Source: UBA7960 sp964624065
Lineage (GTDB): Bacteria > Bacteroidota > Bacteroidia > Bacteroidales > UBA7960
Reading direction: 5' to 3'
DNA length: 64,000 nt
Assembly (NCBI GenBank): GCA_964624065.1
Contig: CAZUWF010000002.1
Span: 117,873 to 181,872 of the forward strand
The notes below the pieces were generated by a model, which saw only the letters and a program-made list of their open reading frames with translations, did not search any database and was not told where the DNA came from. Made by a program: the position numbers and the translations under genes. This document shows positions 1 to 7,918 of the stretch, piece by piece; the stretch's first letter is position 1, and each line of letters opens with the position of its first letter.

Positions 1-1
1 C

Positions 2-397
2 AACGAAATAAGGGCAAACAACCATCCGGGTTATGTTATTGAAGCCCTCTACAACCAGGCGACCCAAGATGGTAAGAACTGCATAATTGAAAGTGTTCGA
101 ACCTTGGGTGAAATTGAAATATTGCGCACAAAATCCAATTTTTTCTTGCTTGCCGTGGATGCCCGACCAAGGCTGCGTTTCAATAGGATCAGGAAGCGCA
201 AGTCGGAGACTGATAATGTTGATTTCGAAACATTTTTGGCAAACGAAAAAAGAGAAATGCATTCCAGCGACCCTACCAAGCAAAACCTCTCTGCCTGCAT
301 TGCCCAAGCCGATTTCATAATTTCAAACAATGGCACCGTTGAGGAAATGGTAAAGCAATTAAAAAACTTCCTAATTCGCCTTCCGCTCGATGAATGA
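2..397 (+). CDS. AAA/nucleoside-kinase-like protein, 3' part only
   Basis: The open frame runs in from the left edge of the window, so the N-terminus and any P-loop are missing. What remains is about 131 residues. It contains a segment reading IIESVRTLGEIEIL, then a strand ending in a VDARPRLRFNRI-like stretch, then a region ending in ADFIISNNGT. The pattern of a conserved ESVR, a later VDA with a following basic RxxR, and a terminal D(F/Y)(I/V)I.N.GT resembles dephospho-CoA-kinase/adenylate-kinase-like P-loop proteins found beside dCMP deaminases. Its stop codon overlaps the start of the dCMP deaminase gene by eight bases, which implies translational coupling and a shared role in nucleotide metabolism. 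Exact substrate unknown; the family call is inference from motifs only. Confidence 0.6.
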   Translation, partial: NEIRANNHPGYVIEALYNQATQDGKNCIIESVRTLGEIEILRTKSNFFLLAVDARPRLRFNRIRKRKSETDNVDFETFLANEKREMHSSDPTKQNLSACIAQADFIISNNGTVEEMVKQLKNFLIRLPLDE

Positions 398-899
398 ATT
401 CAAAAGCCAACAAGGTCCTCCTAAAAATCGCCCCCCCTGGGACGACTATTTTATGGAAATTGCCAACACCGTTAGCAAGCGGGCTACTTGCGATCGCGGC
501 CGAAGTGGTTGTGTGATTGTTCGCGATAGGCAAATACTCGTAACAGGCTATGTTGGGTCGCCCATAGGGCTGCCTCACTGCGATGATGTAGGGCACCAGT
601 TAAAAAAGGTATTCCACGAAGATGGTAGCTTTACAACACACTGCGTGCGCACCGTGCATGCGGAGCAAAATGCCATCTGCCAGGCAGCCAGGAAAGGGGT
701 TAGCATTGACGGCGCAACCCTTTACTGCCGAATGACTCCGTGTAGGGTTTGCGCAATGCTAATTATCAACTGTGGAATAAAAAGGGTGGTTTGCGAACGC
801 AAGTACCACGTAGGAGAAGAATCAGAGCAAATGTTTGCCGATGCTGGCGTAGAATTGAATTATTTTTCTGATGAAGTGGTAAAATACAGCATGCAGTGA
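390..899 (+). CDS. dCMP deaminase (deoxycytidylate deaminase family)
   Basis: A 169-residue zinc-dependent cytidine/deoxycytidylate deaminase. It would convert dCMP to dUMP, the precursor for thymidylate synthesis, in the cytoplasm. The two zinc motifs are visible: His90-Ala-Glu92 (HAEQNAI), with Glu as proton shuttle, and Pro117-Cys118-x-x-Cys121 (PCRVC). A second possible metal-binding cluster lies earlier, around the CDDVGH segment and the H of FTTHC. Length is normal for the ComEB/dCMP deaminase family. The start ATG at 390 overlaps the end of the upstream kinase-like gene, so the two are probably co-translated. Members of the same fold include riboflavin and tRNA deaminases, but the spacing and the extra His/Cys cluster favour dCMP deaminase. 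Confidence 0.9.
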   Translation: MNEFKSQQGPPKNRPPWDDYFMEIANTVSKRATCDRGRSGCVIVRDRQILVTGYVGSPIGLPHCDDVGHQLKKVFHEDGSFTTHCVRTVHAEQNAICQAARKGVSIDGATLYCRMTPCRVCAMLIINCGIKRVVCERKYHVGEESEQMFADAGVELNYFSDEVVKYSMQ

Positions 900-1018
900 A
901 CGGCGAAAAGTGAAGAGTTAGAGCAAGGAATTGAGTGTAAATATTCGGAACAGTAAAATTTAAAAAGGATCAATTCTTAACTGCTCATCCCCCATCCCAA
1001 ACAACACATTGCAGTACA

Positions 1019-2005
1019 TTAATCGAATATCTTTACCTGGGTTTCTGCCGTTGAGCTTACGAACCCCCTGAACATTGCTGTAGTATTGAAGGGCATTGAG
1101 ATGTTTCCATCCTTGTCAACGGCAATAATTCCCCCGTTTGCCCCTTGATTTTTCAACACCTCCAAAACTACACGTTCTGCCGCCTTGCTCAGGGATTGGC
1201 CGCCGTACATCATACGAGCAGATATATCGTGTGCCACAACGTTGCGTATGAAAAATTCGCCGTGCCCTGTTGCCGAAACGGCGCAAGATTTATTGTTGGC
1301 GTAATTTCCCGCCCCAATAATTGGGCTATCGCCTATCCTTCCATACCTTTTGCCAAGCATCCCGCCGGTAGAAGTTGCCGCCGCCAGGTTACCGTTCAAA
1401 TCTAGCGCCACAGCACCCACTGTTCCTCTTTTTTGGTCATCGTTTTCATGACCTCTAAGTTGAAATCTTTCCTGATTCATACGCCTAAACTGATCCCACC
1501 TCTTCTGGTCGAAGAAGTAAGATGGCTCAACTATCTCCAGACCTTGTTCGAAGGAAAATTGTTCGGCTCCCCTTCCGGTAAGCATAACGTGTGGCGATTC
1601 CTCCATCACTTTGCGGGCTGCAAGGATTGGATTCTTAACGGTTGTGATTCCGGCTACAGCCCCTGCATTCATTGTGGCTCCATCCATTATTGAGGCATCA
1701 AGCTCGTTGGTACCATTGTAGGTGAAAACGGCTCCCCTACCTGCATTGAACAATGGAGAATCTTCAAGAATTACCACTGCAGCAACAACAGCATCAATGC
1801 TACTTCCTCCGGTTTTCAATACCTCTTCACCGGCGTTTAGGGCCTCTTGAAGTTTTGAAAGGTATTCCTTCTCCAGTTCGGGTGATATATTTTCACGATT
1901 GATATTTCCGGATCCACCGTGTATTACCAAGGCGTACCTGCCCGAAGCAAGGGAGTGTAACGAAATGGATACCCAAACCACTAAAAAAAGGGAAGCAGTT
2001 TTCAT
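1019..2005 (-). CDS. Isoaspartyl peptidase / plant-type L-asparaginase
   Basis: A 328-residue N-terminal-nucleophile hydrolase that removes isoaspartyl residues from damaged peptides and hydrolyses asparagine. Residues 1-22 form a signal peptide, so the enzyme acts in the periplasm. The proenzyme cleavage site is seen at Gly194-Thr195 (KRGTVGAVALD); Thr195 becomes the N-terminal nucleophile after autoproteolysis. The substrate-binding region GRIGDSPIIGAGNYA and the later ATGHGE motif are also typical. It begins 9 bases after the stop of the OmpH/Skp-like gene on the same strand and probably shares its transcript. Glycosylasparaginases share the fold, but isoaspartyl peptidase is the usual bacterial annotation. 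Confidence 0.92.
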   Translation of the reverse strand: MKTASLFLVVWVSISLHSLASGRYALVIHGGSGNINRENISPELEKEYLSKLQEALNAGEEVLKTGGSSIDAVVAAVVILEDSPLFNAGRGAVFTYNGTNELDASIMDGATMNAGAVAGITTVKNPILAARKVMEESPHVMLTGRGAEQFSFEQGLEIVEPSYFFDQKRWDQFRRMNQERFQLRGHENDDQKRGTVGAVALDLNGNLAAATSTGGMLGKRYGRIGDSPIIGAGNYANNKSCAVSATGHGEFFIRNVVAHDISARMMYGGQSLSKAAERVVLEVLKNQGANGGIIAVDKDGNISMPFNTTAMFRGFVSSTAETQVKIFD

Positions 2006-2014
2006 TACTTAAAC

Positions 2015-2686
2015 TTATTGGTTTTTCGAATCGTATTCGGCATTGAGCATTTCCAAAACTTCTTGGGTTATATCATGCTTGTCGTTGACATAATACATGC
2101 CAAAGATCGGCGTGTACCTCAAAACGAAATCGTACTCCCTGGTTAGATTGTACCTTTCGAAGAAGTCCTGAAGCACCTTCATAACCTCGTCCATCATATC
2201 CTTTTCCCTTTTGGCCAACCGGTCTTGATATGATTCTGCCAATTGCCCGAGTTCTTGCTGACGACGTCCGAGTTCCTTTTCCTTTGCCTGCAATACATCT
2301 GCTGATGCAGACCCAGCCTGGGCATCCTTTTGAAATTTCTGAACATCGTCCTGAAATGCTCTTTGCCTTTTTGTTATATCGGCCTCCAATCTCTTTTGCT
2401 CCTGCTCAAGATCGGTTCTAAACTTTGCGGCAAGCTTGAAATCTTGATTGAAGGTATCGGCGTTGATGTATGCAATCTTAAGGGCCAAACCTTTTTTTTC
2501 CAATTCGCCTGTTTGGTTAGGAGCTTCATTTTCTTTCGCACTTTTCGAAAAAAAGAACAATCCGTAAAGCACTAATATCATTACAAGCATTATGGCATTT
2601 AGGATGGTAAGGTATTTTATCCTTTTGCTTCCATTTGGTTTCTCCTCGACGGTAATTTGAGGGGTTTCAATATTTTCTATTGACAT
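2015..2686 (-). CDS. OmpH/Skp-like coiled-coil protein with N-terminal membrane anchor
   Basis: A 223-residue protein resembling the Skp (OmpH) periplasmic chaperone, which holds unfolded outer-membrane proteins. It has no cleavable signal. Residues 1-24 are polar, residues about 25-47 form one hydrophobic transmembrane helix, and a long charged coiled coil follows (about 75-175, rich in Glu, Lys, Gln and Arg). The C-terminal part ends in a YTPIFGMYYVNDKHDIT segment like the head domain of OmpH proteins. The start at 2686 is supported by a CAAAGTTA (minus-strand TAACTTTG) promoter candidate upstream at 2866-2873. It is followed after 9 bases by the isoaspartyl peptidase gene. The anchored topology would tether the chaperone to the inner membrane; that role is inference. 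Confidence 0.75.
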   Translation of the reverse strand: MSIENIETPQITVEEKPNGSKRIKYLTILNAIMLVMILVLYGLFFFSKSAKENEAPNQTGELEKKGLALKIAYINADTFNQDFKLAAKFRTDLEQEQKRLEADITKRQRAFQDDVQKFQKDAQAGSASADVLQAKEKELGRRQQELGQLAESYQDRLAKREKDMMDEVMKVLQDFFERYNLTREYDFVLRYTPIFGMYYVNDKHDITQEVLEMLNAEYDSKNQ

Positions 2687-2865
2687 TTTATTGTTTTTTT
2701 TTATTGGGATTGATTATTAAAATGAAATTAATCTGCATTCAAGTTGAAGCTTATCATCTTAAGAAATTAACTATTTAATGATCGACTGCTTTTCTTTGAC
2801 ACGCTTAAAGAATCTAACCGTCTTGATTCACGCTTTAGCAAAACATTGTTTCACCAAGCACCGGA

Positions 2866-2873
2866 CAAAGTTA
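2866..2873 (-). promoter_or_regulatory. Bacteroidota -7 promoter motif for the OmpH/Skp-like gene
   Basis: On the minus strand this reads TAACTTTG, matching the Bacteroidota consensus TAnnTTTG. It lies between the recQ stop and the OmpH-like start, leaving a leader of roughly 175 bases. I see no clear -33 TTG at ideal spacing, so this is a candidate only. Confidence 0.4.
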
Positions 2874-2897
2874 CGCAAATAAAATAAGTTTTAATGA

Positions 2898-5096
2898 TTA
2901 GTTGCCCATTTCCGAAAGGAACCTAATTCTTACGAGTCTTACCTCTTCTTCCGAAAAGTCATCCTCACCAAGTTCTTGAAGGGCTGTTTTGTAGCAGTCT
3001 GTTTCGGCGGTTTTGAAGAAATCGAAAATCTCTTCCTCCTTATCGGGCTCAATTACTTGATTAATGAAATACCTGATGTCAATTCGCGTGCCTGAGGCAA
3101 CAATGCTCTCGATTTCCGTAAGGAGTTCGTCGAAGTCAATTCCTTTCGAAATTGCCATATCGTCGAGCATAATTTTTCGGTCAATACTTTGGATAATGTA
3201 AACCTTGAGGCCCGATTTGTTTACCACCGATTTAACCACCATATCCAGCGGCCTTTCAATATCGTTTTCTTCAACGTAGCGAGCAATAAGGTCAACAAAT
3301 GGCTTTCCGAACTTTAGGGCTTTTCCTGTCCCTACCCCAGTGATGTTCTTGAGTTCTTCGATGTTTAGGGGGTACTGGATGGCCATATCTTCGAGCGATG
3401 GATCCTGGAATATGACGAAAGGAGGGAGACTGTTCTTGCGGGCGATCTCTTTGCGAAGGTCCTTTAAAAGGGCAAACAAAACTTTGTCGGTAGCACTGGT
3501 TCCTTGACCAATTGCCGAAACATTGACTTCTGAATCAGGATTGTCGTAGTCGTGGTCCTTACTCATTTTAATTGAACGCGGGTTTGCAAGGTACTCCTTT
3601 CCTGCCTTTGTCACCTTTATGGTGCCGTATTCTTCGATGTCTTTGGAAAGCAAACGCTCCACCAGGCACTGCCTTATTACGGCGTTCCAGAACTTCTCGT
3701 CATGGTCAGCACCTTTGCCAAATACCTCCAATTGATGATGTTTGCAAGTTTTTACTGGGGTTGTTGCTTTTCCCATGATTACGCTTATGATGTGTTTTGG
3801 TTTATATAGTTGTTTTATTGCTATGACGGTTTCAATCAAGGTGCAAATATACTCCTCACCCTCAAATTTTTCTTTTGGGTTTAGACAATTATCGCACGAT
3901 CCACAGTTTTCCTGATGGTAAACTTCTCCGAAGTAATGCAAGAGAGTTTTTCGCCTACAAATTGCAGATTCGGCGTAAGAAACTGCTTCGAGAAGCAAAT
4001 GTAATCCAATTTCTTGTTCGGACAATAACTTGTCTTTAAGAAATTTTTCGAATTTTTGAATGTCTTCGTAATTGTAAAATGCCACGCAGTTGCCCTCGCC
4101 ACCATCGCGCCCCGATCGACCGGTTTCTTGGTAGTAGGCTTCGAGGCTTTTTGGCATATCGTAGTGAATCACGTAGCGAACGTCGGGCTTGTCGATGCCC
4201 ATTCCAAAGGCAATGGTGGCAACTATCACGTCAACATCCTCCATCAAAAACCGATCCTGATTGTTTACCCTAACGGCGGATTCAAGGCCTGCGTGGTACG
4301 GCAGTGCCCTTATTCCGTTTACCTGGAAAGTCTCGGCAAGCTCTTCAACCTTTTTTCGGCTGAGACAGTAAACGATACCTGACTTGTTTTCTTGTGACTT
4401 GATGTACTTTATTACGTCTTTTATTGAGTTGCTAGTCTTGGGTCTTACCTCGTAGTATAAATTTGGTCTGTTAAAGGAGGCTTTGAACTCCCTAGCATAC
4501 AGCATGTCGAGGTTTTTCTGGATGTCTCTCTGTACTTTTGGGGTGGCTGTGGCCGTAAGTGCAATTATGGGAATCTTTTTTCCCAACGAGTTAATCACGA
4601 ACCTAAGCTTCCTGTATTCGGGCCTAAAATCGTGCCCCCATTCCGAAATGCAGTGTGCCTCGTCAATTGCCATAAACGAAATGTTAATTTCGCGCAGGAA
4701 TTCAATGTTTTCTTCCTTGCATAGAGACTCGGGTGCTACGTAGAGCAACTTGGTCAGCCCATCTCGAAGGTCTTGCTTTACTTGCATTATCTCGAGCCTG
4801 GTGAGCGATGAATTAAGAACGTGAGCAATACCATCGTAACTTGCAAAGTTGCGAATGGCGTCAACCTGGTTCTTCATAAGTGCAATGAGTGGCGAAACCA
4901 CAATTGCAGTACCTTCGCTTATCAAAGCCGGCAACTGGTAACACAAAGACTTACCACCGCCCGTAGGCATTATAACAAAAGAATCGCCGTTGTGAAGAAG
5001 GTGCTTGATGATTTCTTCCTGCTCGCCCTTGAACTTGTCAAACCCAAAAATCTCTTTTAAAAGAGAACCTAGCGAAATGTCGCTTTTTACCTCCAT
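2898..5096 (-). CDS. recQ: RecQ family ATP-dependent 3'-5' DNA helicase
   Basis: A 732-residue DNA helicase that unwinds recombination and stalled-fork intermediates. The helicase core has Walker A at residues 44-50 (PTGGGKS), the DEAH box at 145-148 (AIDEAHCISEWGHDF) and the conserved motif VI stretch QETGRSGRDG. The zinc-binding RecQ-C region shows its four cysteines in CRRKTLLHYFGE...CGSCDNC. A winged-helix region follows, then an HRDC domain (about residues 530-610) carrying ITGVGTGKALKFGKPF. The last 100 or so residues form an acidic extension common in Bacteroidota RecQ. It stands alone, divergently from lptB, with about 250 bases between them. No perfect TAnnTTTG is visible upstream of it. 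Confidence 0.95.
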   Translation of the reverse strand: MEVKSDISLGSLLKEIFGFDKFKGEQEEIIKHLLHNGDSFVIMPTGGGKSLCYQLPALISEGTAIVVSPLIALMKNQVDAIRNFASYDGIAHVLNSSLTRLEIMQVKQDLRDGLTKLLYVAPESLCKEENIEFLREINISFMAIDEAHCISEWGHDFRPEYRKLRFVINSLGKKIPIIALTATATPKVQRDIQKNLDMLYAREFKASFNRPNLYYEVRPKTSNSIKDVIKYIKSQENKSGIVYCLSRKKVEELAETFQVNGIRALPYHAGLESAVRVNNQDRFLMEDVDVIVATIAFGMGIDKPDVRYVIHYDMPKSLEAYYQETGRSGRDGGEGNCVAFYNYEDIQKFEKFLKDKLLSEQEIGLHLLLEAVSYAESAICRRKTLLHYFGEVYHQENCGSCDNCLNPKEKFEGEEYICTLIETVIAIKQLYKPKHIISVIMGKATTPVKTCKHHQLEVFGKGADHDEKFWNAVIRQCLVERLLSKDIEEYGTIKVTKAGKEYLANPRSIKMSKDHDYDNPDSEVNVSAIGQGTSATDKVLFALLKDLRKEIARKNSLPPFVIFQDPSLEDMAIQYPLNIEELKNITGVGTGKALKFGKPFVDLIARYVEENDIERPLDMVVKSVVNKSGLKVYIIQSIDRKIMLDDMAISKGIDFDELLTEIESIVASGTRIDIRYFINQVIEPDKEEEIFDFFKTAETDCYKTALQELGEDDFSEEEVRLVRIRFLSEMGN

Positions 5097-5252
5097 TATA
5101 ACATTATTAAAACTAAAAAACGCCTTCAGCGTTTTGCAAAATAAAATTAAACTTTTTTTCCATCCAAATTACATCCTGAATAAAAAAAGTGCAAAATAGC
5201 ACTTATTGGTCCTTATTTCCTCTTTTGAAAAAACCCGTGTCGTTTTTTTTGC

Positions 5253-5260
5253 TATGTTTG
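5253..5260 (+). promoter_or_regulatory. Bacteroidota -7 promoter motif upstream of lptB
   Basis: TATGTTTG matches TAnnTTTG and sits 87 bases before the lptB ATG, in the recQ-lptB divergent intergenic space. A TTTTG at 5222-5226 is a weak -33 candidate with long spacing. Confidence 0.5.
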
Positions 5261-5346
5261 CCCAAGTTTTTATTGGCCGTAGCACGCGCACAAGGATTTT
5301 TTGCTTGAGGGGTAAACTGCAAAAACCAAATAATAATGATTGATCT

Positions 5347-6069
5347 ATGAAGCTGTACTCAACCGGATTGGTTAAGAAATACGGAAATAGAACGGTGGTT
5401 AACAATGTTTCGGTAAATGTTGGTCAGGGAGAGATTGTTGGGTTGCTCGGCCCTAACGGGGCTGGTAAGACCACCACCTTTTATATGATAGTTGGCTTGA
5501 TAAAGCCCAACGCCGGAAAAATATTCTTCCAAAACACCGAAATTACAAGTCTGCCTATGTACAAGCGGGCCAAGATGGGCATTGGGTACCTGGCTCAGGA
5601 GGCAAGTGTATTCAGGCATCTTACGGTTGAGGATAATATAAGGGCAGTATTAGAATTTACCGATCTTTCCAAGGGGCAACAGGCAGAGCGGCTAGAGAAC
5701 TTGATTCATGAGTTTGGCCTTGAAACAGTGCGTAGTAACAAGGGGATTACCCTTTCGGGAGGCGAAAGGCGCAGGACAGAAATTGCTCGATCCTTGGCGG
5801 TTGACCCAAAATTCATCCTTCTCGACGAACCGTTTGCCGGGGTTGACCCCATTGCGGTCGAGGATATTCAAAACATTATAGCGAGCCTTAAGTATAAAAA
5901 CATTGGGGTGCTGATTACTGATCACAACGTTCACGAAACCCTCTCAATTACCGAAAGGGCATACTTGCTTGTTGACGGGATTATACTAAAATCGGGCACC
6001 TCAGAAGAACTGGCCAACGATGAGGAAGTAAAGAGGGTTTACCTAGGCGAGAAATTTCAACTCAGGTAG
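5347..6069 (+). CDS. lptB: LPS export ABC transporter ATP-binding protein LptB
   Basis: A 240-residue cytoplasmic ATPase that powers extraction of lipopolysaccharide from the inner membrane with LptF/G and LptC. Walker A is at residues 35-43 (GPNGAGKTT), the ABC signature LSGGE at 136-140, Walker B plus catalytic Glu in LLDEP at 158-162, and the switch histidine is His193 (ITDHN). The phrase YLAQEASVFRHLTVEDN, with the Q-loop, is highly characteristic of LptB. The length is normal. The gene is monocistronic here: the convergent ispF gene ends 41 bases downstream, and lptFG/lptC/lptA are not in the window. Confidence 0.95.
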   Translation: MKLYSTGLVKKYGNRTVVNNVSVNVGQGEIVGLLGPNGAGKTTTFYMIVGLIKPNAGKIFFQNTEITSLPMYKRAKMGIGYLAQEASVFRHLTVEDNIRAVLEFTDLSKGQQAERLENLIHEFGLETVRSNKGITLSGGERRRTEIARSLAVDPKFILLDEPFAGVDPIAVEDIQNIIASLKYKNIGVLITDHNVHETLSITERAYLLVDGIILKSGTSEELANDEEVKRVYLGEKFQLR

Positions 6070-6110
6070 GTAAAAAATGAACCATAGAGGAGACCACAAT
6101 TCCTGAAATA

Positions 6111-6590
6111 TTATTCCGAAATAAGAAGTACCACCGCAATTGCGGTTACTCCCTCCTGACGTCCTACAAAACCAATCTCCTCTCCGGTAGTAGCCTTGAC
6201 GGAAATATTATCTGGACTTATGTTAAGGATGCCTGAAATAACCACCTTCATATCTTTGACATATGGTCCAATTTTAGGGGATTGGAGGCACACGGTTGAA
6301 TCAATATTTCCAACCTTGAATCCTTTTTCAAAAATTAGGGTGGCAACTCTAGAAAGCAAAATCTTACTATCTATGCCTTGGTATGCTTTGTCGGTGTTCG
6401 GAAAGTAATGGCCTATGTCATCAAGTCCTGCAGCACCTAGGAGACCATCCATTATGGCATGAATAAGCACATCGGCATTAGAGTGGCCAAGTGCCCCCTT
6501 TTCGGATGGAATCTCAACTCCACCAATTATCAAGGGTCTTCCTTCCACCAATTGATGAACGTCATAGCCCTGACCTACACGGATGCTCAT
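6111..6590 (-). CDS. ispF: 2-C-methyl-D-erythritol 2,4-cyclodiphosphate synthase
   Basis: A 159-residue enzyme of the MEP isoprenoid pathway; it cyclises CDP-ME-2-phosphate to MEcPP with release of CMP. Zinc ligands Asp10, His12 and His44 are present in GQGYDVHQL and GHSNADVLIHAI. The DIGHYFPNTD loop and the C-terminal KATTGEEIGFVGRQEG signature are intact. The protein is a cytoplasmic trimer in known relatives. It begins 21 bases after the porV stop on the same strand, so it is probably transcribed from the porV promoter. This couples an isoprenoid enzyme with a type IX secretion gene. Confidence 0.96.
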   Translation of the reverse strand: MSIRVGQGYDVHQLVEGRPLIIGGVEIPSEKGALGHSNADVLIHAIMDGLLGAAGLDDIGHYFPNTDKAYQGIDSKILLSRVATLIFEKGFKVGNIDSTVCLQSPKIGPYVKDMKVVISGILNISPDNISVKATTGEEIGFVGRQEGVTAIAVVLLISE

Positions 6591-6611
6591 AGAACTTTAT
6601 TTTTTTTTGAC

Positions 6612-7808
6612 CTACCACAAAGAGGCCATATCAAAATGCAACGAAAACCTAAGCACGTTGGCGAGCGGGCTGTTTTGATTTAATGGAACCAGGTAGGCAA
6701 AATCCAGGCCAAAAACATTGTATTTCAAACCGACACCGAGGGAGAAGAATTTCCTATCGCCCTTGGTGGCATGCTCGTGAAAATACCCGCCCCTCACTGC
6801 AAACTGCTTGCTGTACCAGTATTCAGCTCCAACTGAGAATGTGAGCTCGTTAAATTCTTCACTGAAACCTCCGGGTGCATCGAAAAAGGACTGAAAAATT
6901 CCCGCCACAACGCTCCGGTTTGGGTCGCGGCCCTTGTCAATTACCAACTCACCATTTTCGTCCCTAACAAATTGGCCGTTTTGGTTTCGCAGGTAGATTG
7001 GTGGGGTAGGAACGAGTAGTTTGTTAATGTCAAGCGAAAATGAAAGCTTATTGTAGTCGTCGAGGTCGAACGACACGGTTGGGCCCAATCTCAGGTTGAT
7101 AGGAATAAAACTGGATTTTAGTTCCTTAGAATAGGAAATTTTGTTGCCAATATTTGAGACATTTGCTCCAACCGATATTGTTGTTGGGGTCCTCGTGTCA
7201 AGTTGTTTGGTGTAGAAAACCGAAACATCGGCTGCTACTGCAACCCCTGGTTTGGTTTCAAGCCCACCTACGAATTGACCCTGGGTGAGGTTGCTGTAAA
7301 TGAATCTTGAGGCTATTGCACCTGAAAAATGCTCTCCAAGTTTCCTTGCATAGGCAAAATCAATCGAAAACTCATTAGGTCTTGCCGTAAAAATCGGCTC
7401 ACCAATTTCATCGGTAAAGTTTACTTGACCCAAGGAAAAGTACTTTAGCGACATAGCTAAGGTTTGCTTATCGTCAAGCTTGTAAAAAGCCGACAAGTAA
7501 CCAAGATCAATATCGTTAATTAATTTCCGCAGCCAAGGGGTGTAATTGATTGATACTCCAATGTTCTTGTCAACGAATGCGTATTTTGCAGGATTCCAAT
7601 GCATTGAGTTGGCATCGGGTGAGGTAGACACTCCCACATCACCCATACCTCCAGACCTGGTGTCGGGTGCTATCATCAAAAATGGAACAGCAGTGGTTAT
7701 TGTGTTTATTCTTTGTCCCAAAACATCCCCGATATTTTGACCTTCGGACACAAGGGGAGCAGCTATGAATGAAAATGCAAGAACAAGGGCTATCAAAACG
7801 TTTTTCAT
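6612..7808 (-). CDS. porV: Type IX secretion outer-membrane protein PorV (LptO)
   Basis: A 398-residue FadL-like beta-barrel that shuttles T9SS cargo from the translocon to the PorU sortase and forms part of the attachment complex. Residues 1-23 are a signal peptide (MKNVLIALVLAFSFIAAPLV). The mature N-terminus carries the PorV hallmark region: TAVPFLMIAPDTRSGGMGD, then ANSMHWNPAKYAF. The C-terminus ends with an aromatic beta strand (FSLHFDMASLW), as expected for an outer-membrane barrel. It follows porU by 110 bases on the same strand and has its own promoter candidate at 7847-7854. ispF lies directly downstream. Confidence 0.93.
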   Translation of the reverse strand: MKNVLIALVLAFSFIAAPLVSEGQNIGDVLGQRINTITTAVPFLMIAPDTRSGGMGDVGVSTSPDANSMHWNPAKYAFVDKNIGVSINYTPWLRKLINDIDLGYLSAFYKLDDKQTLAMSLKYFSLGQVNFTDEIGEPIFTARPNEFSIDFAYARKLGEHFSGAIASRFIYSNLTQGQFVGGLETKPGVAVAADVSVFYTKQLDTRTPTTISVGANVSNIGNKISYSKELKSSFIPINLRLGPTVSFDLDDYNKLSFSLDINKLLVPTPPIYLRNQNGQFVRDENGELVIDKGRDPNRSVVAGIFQSFFDAPGGFSEEFNELTFSVGAEYWYSKQFAVRGGYFHEHATKGDRKFFSLGVGLKYNVFGLDFAYLVPLNQNSPLANVLRFSLHFDMASLW

Positions 7809-7846
7809 AATAGTTATTATTGGCTAAAGAAATAGAAATAAGGGTG

Positions 7847-7854
7847 CAAAGGTA
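7847..7854 (-). promoter_or_regulatory. Bacteroidota -7 promoter motif upstream of porV
   Basis: On the minus strand this reads TACCTTTG, a perfect TAnnTTTG, 38 bases before the porV ATG. It implies that porV-ispF can be transcribed independently of porU. Confidence 0.55.
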
Positions 7855-7918
7855 AAAATATTTAACGTATTGTGCCTAACGGTATTTGCTCGCTCATTAT
7901 TGTTTGTACAAGGTTGTT

